Origin: Gracilaria domingensis
Taxonomy: Eukaryota; Rhodophyta; Florideophyceae; Gracilariales; Gracilariaceae
Direction of reading: 5' to 3'
Length of the DNA stretch: 64,000 nt
Assembly (NCBI GenBank): GCA_022539475.1
Contig: VCMS01000090.1
Span: 124,001-188,000, forward strand
Positions within the stretch are counted from its first letter, which is position 1. Every line of letters starts with the position of its first letter. The position numbers and the translations under genes were made by a program. Positions 32,433-42,297 of the stretch are shown here, one piece after another. The notes below the pieces were generated by a model. The model did no database searches. It had not been told where the DNA came from and saw nothing but the letters and a program-made list of their open reading frames with translations.

Positions 32433-34272
32433 TAAGACTTTCACCGTTTCCCGCGATATCACCTTCGATGAAGTTAGTTTTGGGAGGGCAGAGAAGGACA
32501 CAGAGTTTTTCACGACATGCACCCTCCATCATCTGTTCGGAGACTATGATGAGATTGAAACCCGGACTCAGGGTGACGCTGGAGATGGAATCAGTGAGGT
32601 TGGCTTGGAAGACACTGACTCTCTTAACCCCACGTTCTCTTCCGGTTTTGTCCCGCGGAGGTCCTCTCGCTTCCGTTCTGCACCTGACCAATATGCTCCT
32701 GAAGCCTTCATCGGACTTTTTATGAACTGTATGTTCGGTGTATCTTGTAATGACATTCCGACCTCATTTGAGGAGGCAATCGAGTCCAATGAGAAGGGTC
32801 AATTGTTGAACACAATGAAGGCGGAGATTGTAAATCTCAAACAAAGAGAGGTTGTTGAACTGGTGCCGCGACCAGACAACGTTGAACCCATTAAGTGTCG
32901 GTGGGTTTTCGATCGTAAGAAGAACACCCAAGGGGTCGTTTTACGGTATCGAGCAAGAGTTGTCGCTAAAGGATTTATGCAAACCTATGGTATCGATTAC
33001 ACCGATGTGTTTGCTCCTGTTGTGAAGTACACCATCGTTCGAGTGGTTTTGGCACTGATTTCACAACTTGGAATGCACTTTGTGCCTGTAGATATCAAGG
33101 GAGCTTTTATGTACGGCCGTCTTGAAGATGAAGTCTACATGGAACAGTTTCCTGAATTCGCCGTTGAAGGAAAGGAAGCGGATGTGTATCGTTTGCGTCG
33201 TGCTATTTACGGTCTTAAGCAGGCTTCAAGGGTATTCCGGGACTTCATTCACCCAATTCTACTCGAAGCTGGACTGCAGTGCTCTGAACATGATCCTGCT
33301 TTGTATTTTTCGGCACATGGGCCTTCGCAAGTAATCCTTATCATCTACGTGGATGATGTTCTCAATGCCAGTAAGGATGATGTTGAGATGAATGAAGTTG
33401 TGCGAGAGCTGTCGAAGCATCTTGCTCTTCGTGTGGAGAAGGAGGATGCTAAGTTTTTGAAAATGGTAGTCAGTGTGGACCACAATGAAGGTTCTATCAT
33501 GGTACACTACGCCCCTATGGTTGACCATCTTCTTCGTACCTTCGGTATGATTGACTGTTTCCCCTGTAGCACCCCAATGGCTCGTGATTGTGTCGCACGA
33601 CTTTCCCAGAAGAACGTCGGTGCGGAGGATTCTTTGCCATACAAGGAATTGGTGGGCGCGTTAATTTATCTTTCAAACACATGCCGACCCGACATTGCCT
33701 TTGCGGTCTCCTTTCTGAGCCGTTTTATAGACAGCCATGGTGATGCGCACTGGAAAGCAGCGAAAAGAGTTCTTCGCTATCTCAAGGGGACACAGTAGGC
33801 TGGATTGACGTTTCGACCGGGAACAAATAAGTTCGAGATTGTCGGGTACTGTGACGCGGACTTTGCCGGTGATGCGACGGATCGTAAGTCAACTACAGGA
33901 TTTCTGTTCAAGCAATTGGGCTCACTGACTAGTTGGAAGTCGAAGAAGCAGCCTCTAGTGGCGCAGTCTACAGTTGAGGCTGAATACGTTGGGATGTCGT
34001 ACGCTGTTCGGGAAGGTTTATGGCTCAAGGGTATGTATCGGGAGCTTGGATTTGGACATTTGGATTGCTTCAAACTGTTTTGTGACAACCAGGGAGCTGT
34101 AGCTTTATCTCGCAGCAATGTGTGCAGCGAGCGCACAAAGCATATCGAGATACGCTTTCACCTAATCCGAGACATTGTGGTGAAGGTAAATGTTAAGCTG
34201 GAACATTTTCCCAGTGGACAGATGGTTGCTGATCTTTTGACGAAGCCGCTTGGGAGCTCTGCTCATCTCTGA
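32394..34272 (+). pseudogene. C1 reverse transcriptase and RNase H
   Basis: RT motifs are complete: CRWVFDRKKNTQG, FAPVVKYTIVR, VDIKGAFMYG (first Asp), IYVDDVLNAS (Y-V-D-D), CRPDIAFAVSF. One TAG at 33796-33798 precedes RNase H, whose signature residues are in [27 protein letters not shown] and [10 protein letters not shown]. It ends HPLGSS-like at 34272, just before the polypurine tract. Apart from the TAG the frame is open. The TAG and the two upstream indels are enough to inactivate it. Confidence 0.85.
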
Positions 34273-34324
34273 CACATTGAAGGTATCGGGGTTGTTGTAG
34301 TTACGAAAGGTTTGAATGGGGGGA

Positions 34325-34564
34325 TGTGAGGTTGATAGTGAATTCCTGCTTGCGAGAGTTGTTTACATTCTCACCCTTCTGATTACAGAGTAGATATTTT
34401 TGTAGGTACTGAATTTGAATTTACTAGATATCTCGAAGCTATTGTTGGTGAGATGACGTTTCTAGAAGAACTAGTAGATGGAACACAATGCCTACTTAAG
34501 CCGTGCTTCGGAATGAGTCGGAAAAGAAAAAAGATACAGTTGTCTGATTGTAGAACCTTTTATA
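34325..34564 (+). repeat. 3' LTR of C1
   Basis: 240 bp beginning TGTGAGG, directly after AATGGGGGGA (polypurine tract 34315-34324), and ending CCTTTTATA. It is followed by GGATC (target duplication) and the resumed Harbinger frame. Confidence 0.85.
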
Positions 34565-34569
34565 GGATC

Positions 34570-35466
34570 TACTTTTCAAAAGGCTATAATGAAATTCATA
34601 ACAGCTGTAGACGAGGATCTGTTCCATGAGTACATCACGCTAAATGATGGTCGGTGGACGATGAAAAAAATTTTAAAGCATAATTTTGGGTTTCAAAATT
34701 TTCCATTCTGTCGTTACGCAACTGATGTCATGTTCCAGAAGGCCTTTCGACCATCTGGTAGTTTAAAGGAAGGGAAAAAATACTACAGTAAGAAGCACAA
34801 ATTATATGGCTACAAATCCGAAGTATCTGTTTTGTCAAATGGTTTAGCAATTTTGTTATGCCGCATGCTCCGGGTGCTACCTCGGATATTGAAACTTTTT
34901 ACAAAAATATAGGCGACCACAAGAAGGCATTGAAGAAACGAGACAATGAAGATTTAAATTTTATGATCGATACGGGAGATTTAATTTCTAAGTATGAAAC
35001 TTCGTGGGGTGTTTTATTGGACAAAGGATACCAAGGCACAGCCGAGACAGTGCGTGCCATTCATCCGAAGAAGAAACCGAAACGTGGACAATTAACTTTT
35101 GAAGAAGAAGAACGAAATTCTAAGGTATCATCTGATCTTGTTTTGGTTGAAAATTATTTTGGCCGATTAACTCAGCTCTGGAACGTTCTAGGTTCCAAAA
35201 ATCGTTGGAACGAACCCGTATATGACTACATATTTTTATTTTGTGCTGGTCTAACAAATGCTCAAATAATAGAAAACCCGCTCAGAGCCGCTGACGGAAA
35301 ATTTTTTAATAGAATTCGAAACCGTTTAATGTCTATTGGTGGAGAATCTACCATGAAGCACAAATTTTATCAAAAGAAGTATGGCGCAAAACGGCAGAGG
35401 AAAATGGATGCGCATTTCAGGGCCTTCAGGTCCGATGATGAAAACATCGAACCGAAAAATATTTAA
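34570..35466 (+). pseudogene. Harbinger transposase copy B, catalytic part
   Basis: Resumes the frame cut at 11908 (R-S-T-F-Q-K-A-I-M-K-F). DDE_Tnp_4-like core: FCRYATDVMFQ, GKKYYSKKHKLYGYK, LLDKGYQGTAE and VENYFGRLTQLW, giving the presumed D, D and E. A frameshift near 34852 separates NGLAI from MPHAPGATSDIETFYKN. The C-terminus is basic (KKYGAKRQRK), then acidic (SDDENIEPKNI), ending at TAA 35466. It is the best-preserved Harbinger catalytic core in the window but cannot work with the nonsense codons in the first half. Confidence 0.82.
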
Positions 35467-36368
35467 TGATTTGCGCAATATCTATGTATTTTGGAGATTT
35501 CAAAGTCTTTCGGTGAAGTAAACGTTATTTCCTTTGTTTTATAATGTGTGCTCTTCTACAAACTGTTTTTTTACTGTGTTCCTGCTCATTGACCACCAAT
35601 AAGTTCTTTTTCTTTTATTCGCGTAAACACCCACTATTAGTAGGGAAGATCTAGTGGTAAACGAATTGGGCACGGCGGAACGGGGCGTACGTGAAGGACT
35701 TGTAACTAAGAACTTTACCGGTTCGGCCGGAGGTCATTGCGGGGCGTTGTAGAGATGTAGCATCGCCGACGACTTGGTTGCGTTATGAGCTCGTAAAACG
35801 CGTATATGGCTTCGCGAAGGTGTTCTATGTAGGTACATTCGTAAGTTATAGCCAGTAATTTGTTCTTGGGAGAGACCAAATGCGTTTATTGTTCGCAAGC
35901 TAGCCGAGCTTCGTTCAAGATCATTTATGTCTGGAGAGGTGGGTAGCGGGATCCGACCAGGGGTGTCGTACAATATATTTCTATTGCAATGTATTGCAAT
36001 ACGCAATATTTATTGCATATTGCACTCCTGTTAACATATTGCAATTGATATTGCAAACAGAAACATTATTGCAATTAGTATTGCATATCAAAATCTTATT
36101 GCAATACTTATTAGTAATACTAAGTATTGCAATTTTATATAGCAGTCACAATAAACTACGTTTGTGTACAAAGATTACTCAGTCAAGCAGGTTGTAGCTC
36201 GACTACTTTTTATTCTGTCTACGAGCTATTACTTTATATCTCTAGCTTCCAGCGACTACCTCAGACAAAATACAAACATTTGTATTTTGTGTTCTTGTTC
36301 CTAACTTTGTTACTAACTGTCCTAGAACGCACTGAGAGCAGCAGCAACATCTCGCACATCTTCCACGC
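35467..36368. other. Non-coding region between Harbinger copy B and G1-like remnant
   Basis: No credible gene. CTATTAGTAGRGAAG occurs at about 35632 and also at about 11404, on the two sides of Harbinger copy B, so both may be relics of the element's ends. The TATTGCAAT array lies at 35985-36132. Confidence 0.4.
35985..36132. repeat. TATTGCAAT motif array
   Basis: About ten copies of TATTGCA(A/T) in 150 bp, at uneven spacing (near 35985, 35994, 36012, 36018, 36035, 36047, 36067, 36079, 36097 and 36124), nearly all in one orientation. Confidence 0.7.
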
Positions 36369-36977
36369 TGTGGTGAACTACGAGAAAAGTTCGGTGAATG
36401 TGTGAGCTTTGATGCCCCCGTTTATTCAGAGAGGGCGAGGACGAACGCCTAAGTACTACCACGTGGACGCTGGTCAGGGCAGCAGATCAGAGTATCTGGC
36501 TATACTATTGGTCTAACGGTCATGCTGCCCACGATGGGGGCCTATCCGGATGTACGTGATTGTTCTCCTGCGTGGGTGGCATGTGCCAGGTCATCTGTGC
36601 TGACGTGTGCTGCTGCCTCAAAGAGCCAGAACTGGCTACACTCCCCTCTTTCAAAGAGCGAACTGCAGGCGAGCGGCTTCCGCAAGGTCCGTAGGAGTCT
36701 TCTTTCGGTCCAAGAGGCGTTTGAGCATCGTGGGAAAGTCCTTGTGAATCCTAGCGAGCGGTTGGAGTGTGCCTTCGGTAGCGCTTAGTCCTTTCCAGCG
36801 GACTTGTACCTTTAGTCCTTCCTCAGTTGAGACGAGCTTCATCAATCGCGCTACCTGCATTCCAGTTTCAGAGCTAATGACATGAGACATGATTGCGTCA
36901 GTGTCCAACAACTCGTCGTGATAAAACTTCAATCGGCAAGCATGTATATCTTCGAACAGACCGGTTCTTAGATCTAT
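36369..36977 (-). mobile_element. Truncated G1-family element (chromodomain and 3' LTR)
   Basis: Read on the minus strand: DLRTGLFEDIHACRLKFYHDELLD, then SETGMQVARLMKL and KVQVRWKGLSATEG (chromodomain, 36651-36932), the purine tract GAAAGAGGGGAG, and an LTR at 36640-36369 that begins TGTAGCCAGTTCTGGC and ends CGTAGTTCACCACA. The first 20 bases and the end match the G1 LTR; the middle is diverged. The element is broken at 36977 by copia remnant C2. It shows what an uninterrupted G1 chromodomain looks like. Confidence 0.8.
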
Positions 36978-38835
36978 TGCAGGTTCAGGGCTTGGTCTGG
37001 TTTATTTTCCTTGACGATGGGATAACGTCTGGCTTATATACTCAGTAAAATCTCGTCGGGAGCTCCGAACTCTGCTTTCTGGTTCAGAGCAGATTCAAAG
37101 AGACACACGTAATTTCTACAAGATCCTATCGACAGGCACGTAATTTTCTTTCTCATGAGTTATGTAACCAAAAGTGATAGGACGCACAGAACTTCTTCCC
37201 CTCTGGACCACTCGTTCCCACAGCCATATCACTCCCTCTCGTTCTACGCTATGAATTCATTCGACAACCCCGTAGTATCACAATGAAGACTATGAACCGT
37301 TTTCGCCAGCTCCTTGTTCATAATGTCAGCAGCTATGAAAGCGGTAGGGGAGTACTTCAACTCTACGTTCTTCTTCTCGACATGGTCACGAACAAGATGA
37401 TGTCTTATATCAATGTGCTTCGTTCGCTCATTGCATACCTGTTCGCGGGATAAAGACAATGACCCTTGGCTGTCACCATAGATAATGACTCCGTCATTAA
37501 CATTCACACCAAGGTCACTGAACAGTTGTCGAAGCCATAACGATTCACGAACTGCATATCATAATGCCACATACTCCGCTTTCACTGTTGACTGCGCTAC
37601 TATAGTCTGCTTCTTTGACCTCCATGACACACAAGCACCCGAAAAAATGAATAAAAAACCACTCGTAGACTTGCGATCAACTGCACAAGCTGCAAGATCA
37701 GCGACGGAGCATCCACGCAGTACTCCATCTGTCTTTTTGAAAACGAGACCCATGTGCTTCGTGCCTTTCAGATAACGTAGACCGCGTTTTGCAGCCTTCC
37801 AGTGTTGGCTACCATGCCTTTCCAGAAAGCTTGGAAGATATCCGACACGAAAGGCGATATCAGGGCGACAAGTGTTTTTCAAGTGGAGTAATAAACCAAC
37901 AAGTTCTCGGTAGGGGACTTTGAGTTGTGCCGCATAATATTCCGCACGTGTCAACTGCATGTTTGGTAACATTGGTGTGGAAATAGTCGGACATTCTTTC
38001 ATACCAAACCTTGCAAGTGCGTCATCAATGAGGTGCAATGTGAATTTTGATCAGCGTTCCCTTTTCGTTCTTCTCAATAATGAGACATAGGAACGTGCTC
38101 TCATCCTGTTCTAATCTCAGTTCCACATGTTCGGATAACTTATCAATAAACTTCTGTATGTCACTGACACTCCTCCCAGCTGTAAACACATCGTCCACAT
38201 ATTCTACAAGCACCATCATGACTCTCCGGTTTCGCTTCACAACATACAACGATGGATCCGCAGAGGATACTGTAGCAGCGAGAGGGACGAGTATAGGATG
38301 TAAGAACTTTCTGAAAGATCTGGAAGCTTGCTTCAGTCTGTATATTGCTTTTCGGAGGCGATAAACACAGTGTTCGCTGCATTGAACTTCAAACCCTCGT
38401 GGCTGTTTCATATAGACTTCTTCTTCGAAACTTCTATACAGAAATGCAGCCTTAATGTCAACCCTCATGAAGTACGTCTGCTGGTCAACAATGAACGCAA
38501 GAACTGCACGAACTGTAGTGTACTTCGCAACCGGAGCAAACACATCAGAGTAGTCAATACCATGCTGCTGCATAAACCCCTTAGCAACAACTCGAGCTCT
38601 ATGCCTCGTGACAATACCATTCTTGTTTCGTTTTTGATCAAACACTCACCTACATGGAATAGAGCAAGCATACGCAGGTGGTTCTGTCAATTCAATTACT
38701 CCCTTCTGACGCAGATTATACATCTCACTCTTCATTGATTGGTACCAATGTTCTCGTTCATTTCCAGACATTGCCTCTTCATATGTGGATGGTATGTCAG
38801 TATCGGATGTTGTCAAGAATGGCACCCCTCGTCAA
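36978..38835 (-). mobile_element. Truncated copia element C2
   Basis: Minus strand. A likely 3' LTR (36978-37188, TGTGCGTCC...CTGCA in element sense) follows a purine tract GAGGGGAAGAAG. Before it come RNase H (YGDSQGSLSL, stop at 37244), WRSKKQTIVAQSTVKAEY, and RT with RARVVAKGFMQQHG, VDIKAAFLY and LVEYVDDVFTAG. Frame breaks lie near 37510-37560 and 38030, and TGA replaces the Trp of CRWVFD near 38646. The sequence is recognisable up to about 38830 (DIPSTYEEAMSGN). Gag, protease, integrase and the 5' LTR are missing. Confidence 0.8.
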
Positions 38836-39140
38836 CGTGCTGTCGTGAACTGTCTCTGAATAACTCCTTATGACTACCACATAAGCACTATTGGGGCGCT
38901 GTTGTATGATCCAGCATACTTAGCACTGTTGACGGACAACAAGGCAGGGAGATACAGGAAAATGGAAAAGACATACTTCACATGAATAGAACAGTAAAAA
39001 AGCACTTGGTTTTATGACTTTCGACAAACGATTTTGAACTTTCCTTGCGTCCTTCAACTTGATTCTTAGTCGATTGCTCCATATTTGTTTCCAATTTAAA
39101 GGCATTTATGTGAATAGTAAAATAGAATATTTTATAAAAT

Positions 39141-39987
39141 TCAACTAGCTTCAAGACAAACTATGTCCTCCTTCTTGTAATATTCATCATCTGGAGCTTT
39201 TAGATCGACGTAAAACACCTTTGTGCGATCTGGAAATGTAATAATGTGCTTACCAAGAACAAGAAACTTTACCTTAAATGGTAGACGAATAATACAGAAT
39301 GAAGTAACTTTGTCTTTTGACGATTGTCTAAGACGTTTCAACGCTTTCTCAAATCCGCCAATCTTCGGATGGTAGTCTTCCATTGAATCGAAATATTTTT
39401 CGAGCCACAACTTGTGCATCAACATAACAGTTGTCATCGGAGCAGGACAGATGGCGGAAAGCCATGCCGTCATTAACAACTCAACTGCTTATATGTTCTA
39501 AGTCTGTACCTGATGGCAGATTAATAGACAATGTTAATCTCTTATTTGTTGAAACGCGATCTTCAAATTCCGAAATAAGAACCGAAGGATAAAATTGTCC
39601 TTCCGGCAGAGCAAAGACATCCTCCAAATCTTCTTGGTCATCTTCAACGTCAAGTTCTTCGTTTTCTATATTTTCATCTGGGTACGGTGCTGATGGCTCA
39701 GAAGATTATGGGTTCAGTACGTCTGTGATACGTTAGTTTCCACGTTGTCTTCAGAATGGTGCAAAAGTTATTACAAACCTACTTGAAGCTTCATTTCTTT
39801 CCCTCCGGATTTTATGATATTTGTTCTGGAATGTCTCAAATCGAAAGGGTTTGAAAATGGGATCCATATCGTAAACGTCCTGAGCCGACTCTGTTCCAAG
39901 CAATGCACCAGTATCAAACATCGCTTTCAGTTCTTTTACGGCAGCAGAATCTTCCGTAAGGCGGGGACGTTTTCTTGAAGTCGGCAT
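39141..39987 (-). pseudogene. Unknown gene, possible Harbinger partner protein, decayed or spliced
   Basis: The minus-strand frame starts MPTSRKRPRLTED at 39987 and runs through KPFRFETFQNKYHKIRRERNE to about 39790. An acidic block DENIENEELDVEDDQEDLED lies at 39600-39690. A third block, KLWLEKYFDSMEDYHPK to a stop at 39141, carries K/R-rich helices. Donor and acceptor signals (AAGTAGGTTTG to ATCAG, about 39800 to 39692) could join blocks 1 and 2 in frame. Blocks 2 and 3 are in different frames near 39510. The basic and Trp/Tyr/Phe pattern is compatible with a Myb/MADF-like DNA-binding protein, but I do not recognise a family. It points away from the Harbinger fragment at 53809, with G3 inserted between them. 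Confidence 0.45.
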
Positions 39988-40259
39988 TGCTGATGATGGT
40001 AGGGTGACACTCGTCGGTAGCAAAAAAATTCGTCCGACTTGTAGCGCATTATATACGTGGAGATTGACAGTCTTAGATTCTGCAAGAGTCTTCAAGAAGC
40101 TTCTGATTGACAAATAAAGACTTAGTTATAAACATGTAAGAGTAGTACACCTTCCAGGCAAATTCACCGTAGTCTCAGCACCTTGCAAAATTCAGAGTTA
40201 AATGAAACCCTTTCTGACCAGAATAATATCGCATGTACTTAGAATGTTAAACTGAATCT

Positions 40260-41842
40260 TTTAGAGCGAAACCCTGCGATAAACGCTATGAGGAATCTCC
40301 ACTAGGATGTCCGAGTCCTACTCCCTATGAGAGATAGACTCAGCGATAGAACCCTCTGTCCGTATTCGAGTCCGGTGTTAGACCGGAGACGGTGACTGGC
40401 TATACCTACAGAGGTGGGATGCAAAGAACGGTGCAGATCCGGAGATGGAGTGTGATCCGAACCTGAACAAAGGGAAGAAAAAGGGGACCGTGTAAACGGG
40501 AAAAGCTCACGGTAGAAACCACCGAAGCGGAGCTACGGACCGTGCCAACCGGCGGGAACAGATCCGACAGCGCGACAGCGGAGCGACGCACTCGAAGGCG
40601 CCAAAAGTAAACCCAATACTGGGGCGAAAGCGATACCTGAACCAGGTGAACAAGTGTAAACAACGATGTAGAGCAATCGCGATTTCGCGTTTGTGACGTG
40701 TTCTGTCTCAAAACACCTCGGCTTTCCGAGTTGTCTCTACAGTAAGGTTATGATTTTAGGTGGCATTCTGACGCCATATGGCATGGTGGCACCCGATGGG
40801 GTTGATGGATTGGTAACTGGTTGTGGCAGTGGATCGCGTGTACGCGTGTATGGATTGGCTCTGTTACAGAGAAAATTGAATTGGTTATCAGAATTAGTGG
40901 CCGCCAAGGGGGGTCTGCACAAGTGCAACACGTGTGTGGTTCTGCCATATTTGGCACTACTTAGTTTAATTATTTAGTTTAATTTGTGGAAACCTATTTA
41001 GGTGATGGCGACCTCGCCGTCACCACCACAAAGTAAACTCAACCTTGTCCGCGGCTCTGACTTGAGCGCCTGCGTGTAGTGCACAACTCCGCGAGGAGGG
41101 TTACCGCGTACGGTTTCGCTTATTTCATCCCCAAGGGATCACTCAGGTACCCTGATCTAACACTACGTTTGACTTCGGACTGTGTTCGCACATTTACTTG
41201 CAGATGTCTGCTACTCTGGTGTTCAGATATTGTATCGACTCTGTATAGAGGTCTGCCGCGTGGGCTCAATACACATCGTCACCCTTGGCCCGCGTCTGTT
41301 GCCGCTTGTCGCACGACCCCGCCCTCGGGTTTGTCCCTTTTTCTTTTTTTTCCTTTCCCCTTTTTCCCTCTTTTTCGAGGCACCCCGTCGACCTCGGTTC
41401 TTCCCCTTCCGCCTCCGATCAGAGATCTCCGACTCTCGGACGTTTGCTTACAGATCCCCTGTTGGCGATTCCCGCCGTCACCTCCTTGGTATTTCCAAAA
41501 TACAGGCGGATTTACACCCGCGCTATCCGTATACGGAGGGCTCTTCTGCTGAGTCTACCTCCCAAGGGAGCAAGGATTCGAGCACCTTGAGTGTCATTTC
41601 TCCCAAGTGAGATTTGCACTACAAACGAGACTCAGCAGAGTGACAACAACAAGAATCAACAACAAGATCAAAACAAGGAAGAACAAGAGACAACCGACAC
41701 AGCGGTAAAGACAATCAAAGATCCAAAGATGGCGAGACAAGTGCTCTTTTAGTGACCCTGAGGGGTAGTAGTGCCGATACCAGTCTTGGTTACTCTCCAG
41801 ATGGAGTCGTAGACCTACGTAGGCAGCAAGCTACTATAGCCC
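40260..41842 (-). repeat. G3 LTR, left copy, interrupted
   Basis: 40260-40666 and 41624-41842 together align with the right LTR 52954-53578. The interruption is the solo LTR at 40667-41623. The alignment begins TTTAGAGC and ends ATAGCCC. Confidence 0.85.
40667..41623 (+). mobile_element. Solo LTR (957 bp) nested in the G3 left LTR
   Basis: TGTAGAGC...CACTACA, flanked by perfect 5-bp duplications AACGA (40662-40666 and 41624-41628). The first ten bases, TGTAGAGCAA, equal the G2 LTR start in element sense, so it may be a distant relative. It contains no pol sequence. ORFs inside (for example 41079-41552) are Pro/Leu/Arg-rich and look incidental. Confidence 0.85.
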
Positions 41843-42297
41843 GATCCTGAACAGGATTCAACTTGAGTGTCGACTCAGTTGTCCATTTACTTGGAGGCTC
41901 AAGGGTGAGATCATCCCAGCATATATACTACTACTACGTCTACGGTGCACATCTCCCGAGGGTTCTAGACGTTGCCACTGTCAGGGGTTGGGGTAATTCC
42001 CAGCGGGCGTGGCACAAGTATCTGCAGGCCAACCTCCACACGTGGCCAACTATTCCACTTACTATACACTTCCTACAGAGGAATCAACTACCAAGGATCT
42101 GTTAAAACCCTCCAAAAAGTGTCCAAAATTAAAGGGAGTCTTCATAACTTCGCCACGTCACCGGCCATCGGTACCATCTCATTATGAGCGACATGATGCA
42201 TCCGATAGCCGAAAGCCGTTGCTCCACATCTCCTCCTCCTTAGGTTCGAGCGCAAGCGCGAGCGCTACAGCGAAGTACCGACATCGGGGGTATAAAT
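41843..42297. other. G3 spacer between left LTR and antisense ORF
   Basis: No protein recognised. A GCGCAAGCGCGAGCGC stretch lies near 42250 and a TATAAAT at about 42292 directly before ATG 42298, which could be an antisense promoter or leader. No good polypurine tract is seen next to the LTR. Confidence 0.4.

Larger units (their letters stand above)
11909..34564 (+). mobile_element. Copia LTR retrotransposon C1, inserted in Harbinger copy B
   Basis: Flanked by AGATC (11904-11908) and GGATC (34565-34569), a 5-bp duplication with one change. Its LTRs are 238 and 240 bp, but the 5' LTR is itself split by gypsy G1: 11909-12124 plus 30180-30201. Internal order is Gag, zinc knuckle, protease, integrase, RT, RNase H, which is the Ty1/copia order. 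About 4.3 kb remains once G1 and G2 are removed. Two frameshifts and one stop make it inactive. Confidence 0.85.

Noticed and set aside
39141-39520. A 25-base intron joining the last two blocks of the 39141-39987 gene
   Set aside because: GTACAG...AAGCAG would restore the frame but is far too short for spliceosomal splicing. An indel is more likely.
41079-41610. Pro/Phe/Arg-rich ORFs
   Set aside because: They lie entirely inside a solo LTR and are overlapping frames of pyrimidine-rich DNA.
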